From Bacillus paramycoides (GTDB lineage Bacteria; Bacillota; Bacilli; Bacillales; Bacillaceae_G), in NCBI RefSeq assembly GCF_001884235.1, contig NZ_MAOI01000091.1, positions 1 to 35,633 of the forward strand: a stretch of DNA of 35,633 nucleotides, in the 5' to 3' direction. Both the position numbers and the translations under genes were made by a program. Shown here one piece after another: positions 15,111 to 22,906 of this stretch. Positions within the stretch are counted from its first letter, which is position 1. Each line of letters begins with the position of its first letter. Under the pieces are notes generated by a model. That model did not search any database. It worked only from the letters and a program-made list of their open reading frames with translations, and was not told the DNA's origin.

Positions 15111-15335
15111 ATGAGAAAATATTTTAGTTTCATTTCAGTTTTGTTAACTCTTATCTTACTTTTCAATTTTTATAGATCTGATAGTAATTTAAATTATTTA
15201 ATATTTGTATCACTGATTTTAATTATTTTTGCCCCAAAAGATATAGAGAGGAATTTTGCTATTGTTATTTTTATACTTGTAAGTATTTTCTCCCCCCTCT
15301 TTTCCATTATTGTTGCTATGTTCGGGGCTAGCTGA
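15111..15335 (+). CDS. Small membrane protein, 74 aa
   Basis: Three hydrophobic segments (about 4-21, 29-42, 49-71) with almost no soluble part; a short charged loop APKDIERN joins the second and third. Ribosome site AGAAAGGA. It belongs to the set of rightward small membrane genes sharing the AT-rich upstream motif. Family not recognised. Confidence 0.6.
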   Translation: MRKYFSFISVLLTLILLFNFYRSDSNLNYLIFVSLILIIFAPKDIERNFAIVIFILVSIFSPLFSIIVAMFGAS

Positions 15336-15363
15336 AACTCATCTCAGATAATCCTCTTTCTCC

Positions 15364-15385
15364 AAAATAAGGATTTTGTTAAAAC
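15364..15385 (+). promoter_or_regulatory. Shared upstream motif, copy 4
   Basis: AAAATAAGGATTTTGTTAAA, 105 bp before the DivIC-like gene. Nearly identical to copy 2. Confidence 0.5.
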
Positions 15386-15489
15386 TTCACAAAATTCACC
15401 TATACTAAAATATCTTCTAAAATTCCCATTGAACATTTATACTACTTTTAATCGGTTTAAATTCTACAATCAGTAATGGAGGCATTCTA

Positions 15490-15858
15490 ATGGGAAATAT
15501 ACCTAAAATATCATCACAACAATCAAATCCTAAAATACCCTCACAGCAAGTGAATCCTACCACGTACCAAGTTAATAATAAAAAAACAAGACGCCGTATT
15601 ATAACCACTTTAGCTTTTATATTACCTGTGATTTTTGTCCTTCAATATTCCCTTAATGCGCAACAAGAAATGATTAATGAAAAACAAATCGCGCTTAATA
15701 AGGAGCAACAAAAATTATCTTCTTTAAAGAAGGATGGACATTCCCTCGAGAAAGATGTTAAAGCTTTAACAGGTAGCGAAGAAGACATTTTAAAATTCGC
15801 CAGGAAAATATATGGATTTTCCAAAGCAAATGAAACTGTATTTCAAATAAATGAATAA
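15490..15858 (+). CDS. DivIC/FtsB-like septum-formation family protein
   Basis: 122 residues: a polar N-terminus rich in Gln/Asn/Pro (SSQQSNPKIPSQQVNP), basic KKTRRR, one transmembrane helix (about 37-54), an extracytoplasmic coiled coil (about 60-92) and a C-terminal motif EEDILKFARKIYGFSKANETVFQIN. This order and the ARxxYxxxxxxExVFxI end match DivIC/FtsL-type proteins (PF04977), which stabilise the divisome. A copy among phage-like genes is unusual; it might modulate host division. Ribosome site GGAGG, terminator just after the stop. Confidence 0.7.
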   Translation: MGNIPKISSQQSNPKIPSQQVNPTTYQVNNKKTRRRIITTLAFILPVIFVLQYSLNAQQEMINEKQIALNKEQQKLSSLKKDGHSLEKDVKALTGSEEDILKFARKIYGFSKANETVFQINE

Positions 15859-15876
15859 AGTTGCACTACATTACCT

Positions 15877-15905
15877 AAAAGGCGATTGACGATAATCGCC
15901 TTTTT
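15877..15905 (+). terminator. Terminator of the DivIC-like gene
   Basis: AAAAGGCGAT / ATCGCCTTTTT hairpin, 19 bp after the stop. Confidence 0.85.
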
Positions 15906-15948
15906 ATATTTAATTTCTAAAGAAATCATACTAATCTCCCCTTTGCAA

Positions 15949-15999
15949 ACCCTTATATCTTCTTGATGGCCTCTTATCTTTCCGTAAGGGTCTTTTTTT
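15949..15999 (+). terminator. Second rightward terminator-like hairpin
   Basis: ACCCTTAT and GTAAGGGT separated by 27 nt, then TCTTTTTTT. Long loop, so weaker. It is the start of another terminator-motif-gene module. Confidence 0.5.
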
Positions 16000-16000
16000 C

Positions 16001-16020
16001 AAATAATTATTTTGTTTAAA
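16001..16020 (+). promoter_or_regulatory. Shared upstream motif, copy 5
   Basis: AAATAATTATTTTGTTTAAA, 85 bp before the 54-aa membrane gene; the bases after it (TTCACCTTAATTCCCATT) resemble those after copies 3 and 4. Confidence 0.5.
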
Positions 16021-16104
16021 TTCACCTTAATTCCCATTAAAGTTTCTTAACATTTAAATTAATAGCTATATAATATAATTAACCATTAATTAGGAGTGTT
16101 ATAA

Positions 16105-16269
16105 ATGATAGAAATCATGATAATTTGCCTATATATTATCTTTGGTATTGGCGCAATATTTGGCTTGATAAAAGAATTTCGAAAACCTGAGAAAAAATAT
16201 TCTATGATTTTATTTGAATTTTTAATTCTAATAGCCGTTACAATCACTTTATATAGAATATTAATCTAA
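16105..16269 (+). CDS. Small two-helix membrane protein, 54 aa
   Basis: Paralogue-like to the 56-aa protein at 13,031: helix 1 (about 3-19), turn KEFRKPEKKYSM, helix 2 (about 34-52). The leader TTAGGAGTGTTATAA matches TTAGGGGTGCTATAA before the other gene. The stop codon lies two bases before the left end of the IS240-like element, so its 3' untranslated tail and terminator have been cut away. Confidence 0.62.
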   Translation: MIEIMIICLYIIFGIGAIFGLIKEFRKPEKKYSMILFEFLILIAVTITLYRILI

Positions 16270-16271
16270 AC

Positions 16272-17133
16272 GGTTCTGGTGCAAAAATACCTTATTAGAG
16301 ACATAGAACGGAAACATCCTGTTAACGGGGAGATTAAACAACTAATCCAAACAATTTATGAATGAATTCAACTTCATTTTGGGCAGATTTCACCCTTTGA
16401 TGAAGTTGCCCTTTTTTCATCATATGTATTGCTTCGATGCCACTTATAATTAAAGTAGCTGTACGAAGTGACTGCAATCCTAACATAGAACGAACTCGCT
16501 TCTTTATAAAACGATGATCTTGTTCCACTATGTTATTCAAGTACTTTTGTTGTCTAAGTCGCATATCACCAGGTATGCTTTTTTCCTTTTTCAACTGTTC
16601 CATTGCTATAGGATAAACTGGATTTTTATCGACTGTTATAACACGGGGTTTTGAAACATGAAAAGACTGCAAGGCCTTCTTGAAAAAGCGCTTTGCAGCC
16701 TTCTGATCTCTTGTTTTGCTTAGGTAAAAATCGATTGTATTTCCTTTCGAATCAACAGCACGATACAGGTACATCCACTGACCTTTTACTTTGATATATG
16801 TTTCATCGACTCTCCAGGAGTCATTTGTTTGTTTAAGGTGACGTCGGATTCGTTTGTCCAATTCAGGACCGTACTGATGAACCCAACGCATAATCGTTGT
16901 ATGAGAAATGGATAAGCCCCGTTCCTCCATCATTTCTACTAAATCACGAAAAATGAGGTTGTACCACAGGTACCATCTTACCGTTAACAAAATAATATCA
17001 GGTTGATAATGCTTCCATTTGAATACATTTTCCTTTTCCATACCAATCACGCACCTTCTTTAGATTAGTAGTATCAGTATGGCCAAGATTTGTAGACTTA
17101 TTGCAATTGTCCTGAAGTTTTTACACCAGAACC
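16272..17133 (-). mobile_element. Complete IS240-like element (IS6 family), 862 bp
   Basis: Terminal inverted repeats GGTTCTGGTGCAAAAA (16,272-16,287) and TTTTTACACCAGAACC (17,118-17,133), enclosing one full transposase gene. Size matches the IS240 group. The 8-bp flanks (ATCTAAAC and TAAAAAAT) are not duplicated, so the neighbours were probably joined by rearrangement. Confidence 0.92.
16334..17041 (-). CDS. IS6-family (IS240-like) transposase
   Basis: 235 residues from MEKENVFKW; a start nine bases upstream is possible. N-terminal helix-turn-helix (RDLVEMMEERGLSISHTTIMRWVHQYG), then a DDE catalytic core: Asp in WRVDETYIKVKG, Asp in VITVDKNPVYP and Glu in NIVEQDHRFIKKRVRSMLG. Length is complete with no frameshift, so it is probably active and may mobilise the deletion derivatives at 5,303 and 19,348 where terminal repeats allow. 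It is close to IS240 transposases of B. thuringiensis, though some positions differ (YNLIFRD). Confidence 0.93.
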   Translation of the reverse strand: MEKENVFKWKHYQPDIILLTVRWYLWYNLIFRDLVEMMEERGLSISHTTIMRWVHQYGPELDKRIRRHLKQTNDSWRVDETYIKVKGQWMYLYRAVDSKGNTIDFYLSKTRDQKAAKRFFKKALQSFHVSKPRVITVDKNPVYPIAMEQLKKEKSIPGDMRLRQQKYLNNIVEQDHRFIKKRVRSMLGLQSLRTATLIISGIEAIHMMKKGQLHQRVKSAQNEVEFIHKLFGLVV

Positions 17134-17134
17134 T

Positions 17135-17187
17135 AAAAAATGAACAAAAAAAGAGCTTTATTAAAGCCCTTTTTTTGTTCATTTTTT
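17135..17187. terminator. Strong bidirectional terminator hairpin
   Basis: AAAAAATGAACAAAAAAAG pairs with CTTTTTTTGTTCATTTTTT around a GCTTT/AAAGC inner stem. Long arms, with A/T runs on both sides. It ends the leftward secreted-protein/membrane-protein operon and overlaps its last codons. Confidence 0.85.
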
Positions 17188-17409
17188 ATTATTCTTTATT
17201 TCTTCTGTTACTGTATCAATAGTTTTCATGTTTACTAACCAAAAAATACTTACAAGAAAATAATATATCCCCACGATTGATAAATTATCTGATAAATTAT
17301 CCCACATAGTTTTTTCTAAAATAAACTTTCCCCAGATAACAGATACTGTGAAATATGTGAAAGGAGTAACTAAATATACCATTACATACAAAAGTTTATG
17401 GACATTCAT
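17179..17409 (-). CDS. Small membrane protein, possible immunity partner
   Basis: 76 residues, two hydrophobic helices (about 8-30, VMVYLVTPFTYFTVSVIWGKFI; about 44-61, IVGIYYFLVSIFWLVNM) and a charged tail EEIKNNKK. Ribosome site AAGGAGG. It follows the secreted bacteriocin-like gene by 31 bp and shares its terminator. Size, topology and position fit a bacteriocin immunity protein, but nothing in the sequence proves it. Confidence 0.6.
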   Translation of the reverse strand: MNVHKLLYVMVYLVTPFTYFTVSVIWGKFILEKTMWDNLSDNLSIVGIYYFLVSIFWLVNMKTIDTVTEEIKNNKK

Positions 17410-17440
17410 AATTCAAACCTCCTTTTAAAATATAACTATA

Positions 17441-17989
17441 TCAACCATATTGATAAGTACATTTACCGCCATAATAAACAAGAGTTCCTGCTAAACCAAC
17501 AGCATTCGAGCCGATAGCAAACTTAACTAATAATTTAGCTGCTTCTTTATAAGCTTTTTTCTCAAGATATGCCCACAATCCACCTTCAAGAGCTGCTGTA
17601 ACAGCTGCTACTCCAAAATGATCTTTTATAGCATCAACCATACAATCTGTCCATGCACTTCGTTTATATCTATTAAATGGATTTTTAGCTTTATCAGCGT
17701 TTATTTCATCAATCATAGTAATATCATTTTTTAAATTATTAGCATAGTCGGCGCCATATTTATTTTCAATTTTATTAAAATCAAAAACTTTTTCTCCATT
17801 TTGAATTACTAGTGCTTCTTCATTTAAAAATCTTAATTGCTCAGCTAATTCATTTATTTGTTTTTCTTCCTCTAATGATTGAACTGATACTTTTGGGGTT
17901 TCAGCAGATACAGAAAAACTAGGCATCACAAAACCAATCCCTATAGATAACGCCAATGAAGTACATAAAAATTTACTTTTTAATCCCAT
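17441..17989 (-). CDS. Secreted bacteriocin-like protein
   Basis: 182 residues from the ATG at 17,989 (ribosome site AAAGGGTGG; the frame extends to a GTG at 18,001). Sec signal peptide about 1-30, ending near VSAETP. An acidic pro-region follows to a dibasic site NRYKRSA, then a mature-like C-terminus of about 70 residues: WTDCMVDAIKDHFGVAAV.., helix-forming AKLLVKFAIG, and GTLVYYGGKCTYQYG. Two Cys could form a disulfide. Pre-pro-mature design, a small hydrophobic mature part and a neighbouring membrane gene suggest a peptide toxin or bacteriocin. No named family is certain. Confidence 0.6.
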   Translation of the reverse strand: MGLKSKFLCTSLALSIGIGFVMPSFSVSAETPKVSVQSLEEEKQINELAEQLRFLNEEALVIQNGEKVFDFNKIENKYGADYANNLKNDITMIDEINADKAKNPFNRYKRSAWTDCMVDAIKDHFGVAAVTAALEGGLWAYLEKKAYKEAAKLLVKFAIGSNAVGLAGTLVYYGGKCTYQYG

Positions 17990-18023
17990 TCTTATAACCA
18001 CCCTTTATATTTTTACACTTATT

Positions 18024-18076
18024 AGTATATAAGAATACTACCTAACACCAATATGCATCTGTGCATATTGGTGTTA
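18024..18076 (-). promoter_or_regulatory. Promoter with overlapping palindromic operator
   Basis: TAACACCAATATGC atctgt GCATATTGGTGTTA (18,043-18,076) is a perfect 14-bp-arm palindrome. On the minus strand its TTGGTG can serve as -35, with TATACT 16 nt later (18,029-18,024), 35 bp before the secreted gene. A protein bound here would block transcription. Confidence 0.6.
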
Positions 18077-18217
18077 CAAAAGTTTACAATTTCATCTATT
18101 TTTGTAACCTTTTGTTCCATTTCATTGTGCGAAGAATTTTTTTAATAAAAATAAAGAGTAAGAGCTATTTTATGGACGACTGATTTAGGCGGCAAGCACA
18201 ATGGTACAAGCAAACCG

Positions 18218-18420
18218 AATATCATATACATGCTTAGTTAACATAACGTCTCATTATTGGTAGCAAGGACATAGTCGACCCCTACTCTTACAAGGGATCC
18301 ACCTTTTCTTTTTCTATAACTCTATTCATTTTTTTATATATTCCTATCCTGGCGTGGGTTTTAGGGTTCTCGTTTGTTATTGGATTAGCCAAAAAGCTGT
18401 ATAAAATCTTGCATACTCTT
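18218..18420. repeat. About 200-bp dispersed repeat, copy 1 (Tn3-family subterminal region)
   Basis: Matches 28,027-28,229 over its length (ATATAACGTCTCATTAT.GGTAGCAAG.., CTCGTTTGTTATT.GATTA.CC, GTATAAAATCTTGCAT). This copy runs straight into a Tn4430-like end, so it looks like inner sequence of a Tn3-family transposon. No ORF. Confidence 0.65.
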
Positions 18421-18455
18421 AGCGTAGTTTTTTTCCGAAATGTTAGCGGTATCCC
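18418..18455 (-). mobile_element. Tn4430-like terminal inverted repeat
   Basis: CTTAGCGTAGTTTTTTTCCG followed by AAATGTTAGCGGTATCCC matches, from memory, the complement of the Tn4430 end (GGGGTACCGCCAGCATTTCG..). Only the end is present; no transposase or TnpI gene is in the window. Confidence 0.6.
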
Positions 18456-18490
18456 TAATAACATTTACTATCCGTCAATCCGAAGAACAA

Positions 18491-18523
18491 AAAGAACTTG
18501 TAGGAATCCCTACAAGTTCTTTC
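18491..18523 (-). terminator. Leftward terminator-like hairpin
   Basis: AAAGAACTTGTAGG / CCTACAAGTTCTTT; on the minus strand followed by TTTTTG. No clear leftward gene precedes it. The rest of the 18.0-18.8 kb gap holds the transposon remnant and AT-rich DNA without a gene. Confidence 0.55.
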
Positions 18524-18788
18524 GAGTTTAAGGTGAACATACGGGACAAACAAACTATCATCATAGAAACTACAGGGGTAATACTTTGACAAATATATTA
18601 TATAACAAATATTAACATTCATAGATTTTAATTTTGAAAATTATGTTAATTAAGAAAACAGAATGGTTTATCATTTTCTTTTCCTAAAAAATCCATTTCA
18701 GCTTTATATCATCTGCATCTCATCTTTACAGGGTCCAATTATATTTGTACTTGTAACACATATTAAAACAAGGAAAAGAGGAAATAAT

Positions 18789-19343
18789 ATGGCAAAATTT
18801 AATGCGAAATTATTAACGACACTAGGTATTTCAACAGCATTATTAGTAGGAGCTGGTAGTACCTATGCAGCTCAAAAAGAAAAAAATGATTCAGTAACAA
18901 CAAAAGCCTCGACTGAAAATGTTTCGGTAGAAAAAACAATAAAAGCACCAACTTCTGAAGAAATTGAATCAGTATTACAAGGAGAACCTACACCGCCAAA
19001 TATTAAAGTAGAAGGGTTATTTTCTACAAATGGGAAGCCTGATTATACTGCTGATTTCTATTTAAACGATGCAAAACTATTTTCTTTATTAAAAATTAGC
19101 GCAACAGAATTAAAACAAGAATTAGCTAAAGGTAAAACTGTTGTAGAGATTGCAGCAGATAAAAATGTTTCTAAACAACAAGTGATTGATGTGATTTCAA
19201 ACACACAAATTGACGTACAAATTGAAGGTGAACAAAATGGAGAAACTCCTAAAAGCAACCGTTCAAAGGAAGAAATGTTAAAGGATATTGAGCCAAAAGT
19301 ATTACAGGTTATTGAGCATAAAACAGAAACACCGTGGAAGTAG
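18789..19343 (+). CDS. Secreted protein of unknown function, 184 aa
   Basis: I use the ATG at 18,789, which follows AAGAGGAAATAAT; an upstream extension lacks a ribosome site. Signal peptide MAKFNAKLLTTLGISTALLV.. cleaved near TYAAQ (about residue 26). The mature part has a Thr/Ser/Glu linker, then a helical region (LLKISATELKQELAKGKTVVEIAADKNVSKQQVIDVI). This resembles the short helical repeats of secreted Bacillus proteins in which LGIS..EL...L..G.S..EIA...G...Q.V is typical. Polar C-terminus ending HKTETPWK. The stop is immediately followed by an IS6 deletion derivative. Confidence 0.7.
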   Translation: MAKFNAKLLTTLGISTALLVGAGSTYAAQKEKNDSVTTKASTENVSVEKTIKAPTSEEIESVLQGEPTPPNIKVEGLFSTNGKPDYTADFYLNDAKLFSLLKISATELKQELAKGKTVVEIAADKNVSKQQVIDVISNTQIDVQIEGEQNGETPKSNRSKEEMLKDIEPKVLQVIEHKTETPWK

Positions 19344-19347
19344 TAAG

Positions 19348-19555
19348 GGTTTTGGTGCAAAAAAGAATAAAATGCATATATTCCTAATGGACTTGTATCT
19401 TATGCTACAAATCCAAACAATTGATGGGTGAATTCTTTTTGATTTTGGACAGACTGGTACCGTAAATCAATCTGTTCTTTATTAAAGTACTAGTATCAGT
19501 ATATCCAAGTTTAGGAGATTACTTGCAAGAGGCTTCGTTTTTTTGCACCAGAACT
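19348..19555 (-). mobile_element. IS240-like internal-deletion derivative (208 bp)
   Basis: Ends GGTTTTGGTGCAAAA and TTTTGCACCAGAAC are IS240-type inverted repeats (one mismatch each). On the minus strand, only the last transposase codons (about the final 20 residues before LFG) and the leader TAGTATCAGTATATCCAAG survive; the catalytic core is deleted. Confidence 0.75.
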
Positions 19556-19557
19556 CA

Positions 19558-19603
19558 CTACATTATTTCGAGGAATTTTGTACGTTTAGACACAAATGAA
19601 CCT
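19558..19603 (+). repeat. Tn3-type end-like repeat, copy 1
   Basis: ATTATTTCGAGGAATTTTGTACGTTTAGACACAA matches 33,545-33,578 (ATCATTTCGGGAAAATTG.., TACGTTTAGACACAA). The second copy begins GGGGTCACCATA, the style of a Tn3-family terminus. This copy is degraded at its outer tip. Confidence 0.5.
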
Positions 19604-19650
19604 ATTCTCTTTATGTTAAGGAAAAGGTAAAGATACCATCAAAATAAATG

Positions 19651-19684
19651 AAAAAAGTGTAGAACCTCCATTCTACACTTTTTT
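19651..19684. terminator. Bidirectional terminator at the kinase gene end
   Basis: AAAAAAGTGTAGA acctcca TTCTACACTTTTTT; overlaps the last codons of the sensor kinase gene. Confidence 0.85.
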
Positions 19685-21532
19685 CTGTAAATAGAAATAA
19701 AACAACACGCCATCAACTGTATTATGCACCCCATACTCAGCTCCATGAAGTTCTAAAATATTTTTTGTAATGGCTAGTCCAAGACCTGTTCCACCTTGTG
19801 AACGTTGACGTGCTGTATCAACTCGGTAAAAACGATCCCAAATTTTATCTAATTGATCTTCTTCAATATGGGCACCTTTATTTTCGATGCAAACTTTTAT
19901 GCGACTTGGCTCATCTATTGTAGAAATAATAATATCCTTTTTTTCTGGCGTATAACGAATAGCATTTGTGATAAAGTTTGTGAGTACTTGTTCTATACGA
20001 TGATAATTTGCAATGACTTCAGTTGCAGCAAGATGTGTGTGAACATATAATTGCTTTTTTGTTATCTCCAAAGATAATTGTTCACATATATGCGTAATGG
20101 CTTTTTCAATGCAAAAAACATCCATTTGCATTTTATACGTACCAGATTCAAATTTTGCTAACTCAAGCATATCTACAATTAACATATCCATCTTATCTAC
20201 TTCTTTTTCCATTGCCTTAAAGTAATACTCTTTCTTATGACTTGCAACACCATCTTTTAAGATAGAAATACAACTTTTCATAATACTTAGAGGAGTCTTT
20301 AACTCATGCGATACCCCTGAAATAAATTCTTTTCTTGTGTTTTCCAATTGTTTTTCTTTCTCTATGTCTCGCTGTAACTGCTCAATATGTGAATGTAATG
20401 TATTTGAAAGTAAATTAATATTTTGAGATAAATCACCAATTTCATCTTTTGACATGACTGGAACCCTTTCCGAGAAATCTAAGTTTGCAATTTTCTTGGT
20501 TGTCTTGTTTATTTGTAATAAGGGCCTTGCAATCTTTTTTGAATAGTAAAAAGAAGCTAGAAAAATAAGAAGCAACACAAACATAATAATATATACATAA
20601 TACTCTTGTATCATTTGTACAGCTTCATCAACCGGCTGCAACGAAGTCATTGAAAAAATGTATGTTATTGCACCGCTTTTATCCTTTATCGGTTTTATTA
20701 TAAGCTTATATTTAATATCATTCTGCTCATAATCGATTTCTTGTAATGAATCATAGTTAGTAGTCTCTTCATTTAGCAATAAGTTTGCCTGAAACTCTTG
20801 TATCCTTTCCATAAATAAGTTATTTGTATAAGCAAAATTCGATTGTGTACTGTCAGCCGAAAGTTGAACTTTTGTTATTTTCCCTTCTATATATTTTTGA
20901 GGTACTTGTTCATCAAGTTCTTTTTTCAGTTCAAGCTTCTCTTTTTCAAAGTACTCTTTAGAACTATATTTATTTTTAAGTTTTTGTACAATTTCATTTA
21001 TTTTTTTTTCTAATGCCGGATTTATCAAATTTGGAGTTGCTATTTTGAAGAATACAGAATAAGGAATGAACGTAGCATTTTTTTCTATCCCCGCCACAGT
21101 AACTGTTTCTCCTAAAGGGAATACTTCATTTGAAATATTCCTCGCATGATCGTCCGCAACCTTGAAATTATACAGTGGTATGGTAATTGTAGAATTTGCG
21201 AATTGAGTTTCTTTATTTTTAGACGGATTTAATGTTACTTCTAAATAAAAATCATTTACATTCTTTAAATTACCATTACTATCTAATGCTGTAATCCATG
21301 TATTATGTTCTCGATAGAAATCTTGTTCTAACTTTTGAATGACTTGTGAATTCCCTTCACTATGTAAATAATCAGTTTCAAAAGATTTCATGTTTGTTTT
21401 GATATCATTCACTTTTTTATGGGCATAAAATTGTTTGAAGAATATTGTTTGTCCAACAAAAATGGTTGCCAAGATCAAAATACACAACACTGTTGTTAAC
21501 ATAAATAATTTTAATACAATTCCTCTTTTCAT
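19673..21532 (-). CDS. Membrane sensor histidine kinase
   Basis: 619 residues. Transmembrane helix 1 (about 11-31), a large extracytoplasmic sensor region (32-310), helix 2 (about 311-331), HAMP (332-385, ending SKDEIGDLSQNINLLSNTL), dimerisation/phospho-acceptor domain with His409 in FISGVSHELKTPLS, then an ATPase domain with N box NFITNAIRY, KIWDRFYRV (F box) and GGTGLGLAI (G2 box). All catalytic motifs are present. Its cognate response regulator, directly upstream, is a decayed pseudogene, so this kinase is an orphan here. Downstream cell-wall genes suggest envelope sensing. Confidence 0.9.
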   Translation of the reverse strand: MKRGIVLKLFMLTTVLCILILATIFVGQTIFFKQFYAHKKVNDIKTNMKSFETDYLHSEGNSQVIQKLEQDFYREHNTWITALDSNGNLKNVNDFYLEVTLNPSKNKETQFANSTITIPLYNFKVADDHARNISNEVFPLGETVTVAGIEKNATFIPYSVFFKIATPNLINPALEKKINEIVQKLKNKYSSKEYFEKEKLELKKELDEQVPQKYIEGKITKVQLSADSTQSNFAYTNNLFMERIQEFQANLLLNEETTNYDSLQEIDYEQNDIKYKLIIKPIKDKSGAITYIFSMTSLQPVDEAVQMIQEYYVYIIMFVLLLIFLASFYYSKKIARPLLQINKTTKKIANLDFSERVPVMSKDEIGDLSQNINLLSNTLHSHIEQLQRDIEKEKQLENTRKEFISGVSHELKTPLSIMKSCISILKDGVASHKKEYYFKAMEKEVDKMDMLIVDMLELAKFESGTYKMQMDVFCIEKAITHICEQLSLEITKKQLYVHTHLAATEVIANYHRIEQVLTNFITNAIRYTPEKKDIIISTIDEPSRIKVCIENKGAHIEEDQLDKIWDRFYRVDTARQRSQGGTGLGLAITKNILELHGAEYGVHNTVDGVLFYFYLQKKV

Positions 21533-21567
21533 ACTGTATCCTCCAATTTACAACTCGCTCGAACAAT

Positions 21568-22170
21568 GGTTATAACACTCTTAGATTTATCTTTCCATTT
21601 ATTTCGCAGTTTACTATACACTCATCATCAACGAATTCATAGCCCCATTTTTTTGTAATTAATTGCTCTCTCGTTATGACCACAACTTAACTTGGCGTTA
21701 AGTATGTAATTCCGTATGAGTGAAGCTAATGTCTTTTCCTTCTAGTGTGGCTATAGGTAATAGGAACTGTACATAGATAATATATGAATTGCATAATTCT
21801 TTTTTAAAGGTGCGACTGTCGAATGGTTGTTTCGTTCTTGCTAGTAAGAATGGAGGAATATAAAGTTATGTACGTAATTATCTAACTCCTAACTTAAAAA
21901 CCAAGTGACGTATCAGCTTTATCAACGCGAGCCATCAACGTAATGATAGGAACATCTGAGAACTTACGTATGAGATTGGTCGATAAACAAACCAACCAGC
22001 TACTTGTGGTACATGATATCAAAAATAACTAAATGAAATTTCTTTTCTTTAAATAAGGACAATGCTTCCTTCTCATCTATTGCTTCTACTACTTCATATC
22101 CTAAATCTAATTAAAATGACTACTGAATAAAATAGCCAAATTGTTCTTGATTATCAAGAATAATTTGGCT
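21568..22170 (-). pseudogene. Decayed OmpR-family response regulator
   Basis: Minus-strand fragments in different frames follow a response regulator in order: IILDNQEQFGYFIQ, LGYEVVEAIDEKEALSLFKE.., LVIFDIM (phospho-Asp region), then LIRKFSDVPIITLMARVDKA..LGF (alpha4 side), and finally TREQLITKKWGYEFVDDE (winged-helix OmpR signature). Stops and frameshifts interrupt at least five places and the start codon is missing. It sits where the partner of the adjacent kinase is expected. Confidence 0.8.
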
Positions 22171-22236
22171 TTTAAGATTCGGACTGTAAAAAACTACCCC
22201 GAGAAATACACTTCGCTTTTTACAATCATTTTATTT

Positions 22237-22890
22237 TTAAATTTCTTTAATTTTAATATTTGCTTGTTTATAAAAGGTTAATTTGTTCTGATTATACTCA
22301 TTCGTGTATGTATTAAATTTATCCTGATCTGAATGAATTTGTTCATAAGACTGATTGATTGTTTTTACTTTCTCATGAATTGATTTAAGTCTTTCATCTT
22401 TTGCTTCTAGCATTTTGTACAGTTCTTGTTCTAATTGTAATGATTTTTTATAGTCATCATACAATTTTTTGAAAGATTCACCACGATTTTTATACATATC
22501 TTGAACTTTTTTAGCCTGTTCTTGTAATTTCTTATCATCTAATTTCTTTATATAGTTATCAACAGACTTCACTTCATTTTGTGCATTTTCTAAGGTAGCT
22601 TTCTCTTTCTCTAATACTTTTTTACGATCATGTATGTTTGTTACAGCCTGATCTAACTTTTCCTTCACTACTTGATTATTTTCTTTTCCTTCAAGCGTAA
22701 TTTGATTATATAACTCTAGTCCTTGCTTTTCTAATGTTGCTAACTTTTTTGTATCTTCGGATAGTGTCTTTTCTTGTTTTGTAGCACTTTCAAATGCTAC
22801 ATATAATTTCTCTTCTGGTTTTTCTCCTAAACAGCCTGACAGCAAAGTTACTGATAAAACCATAATAAATGCAAGGTTTCTATATATCAT
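22237..22890 (-). CDS. YkyA-like cell-wall-binding lipoprotein
   Basis: 217 residues from the ATG at 22,890, which has AGGAGG at 8 nt (a TTG six bases earlier is too close to it). Lipobox LLSGC with the lipidated Cys at residue 20. The rest is almost all long helix/coiled coil, rich in Lys, Glu and Gln (LEKEKATLENAQNEVKSVDN.., YEQIHSDQDKFNTYTNEY). This matches the YkyA-type putative cell-wall-binding lipoprotein family (PF10368). It follows the deacetylase gene by 16 nt and is probably co-transcribed. Confidence 0.82.
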   Translation of the reverse strand: MIYRNLAFIMVLSVTLLSGCLGEKPEEKLYVAFESATKQEKTLSEDTKKLATLEKQGLELYNQITLEGKENNQVVKEKLDQAVTNIHDRKKVLEKEKATLENAQNEVKSVDNYIKKLDDKKLQEQAKKVQDMYKNRGESFKKLYDDYKKSLQLEQELYKMLEAKDERLKSIHEKVKTINQSYEQIHSDQDKFNTYTNEYNQNKLTFYKQANIKIKEI

Positions 22891-22906
22891 CTGCAATTCC
22901 TCCTAC

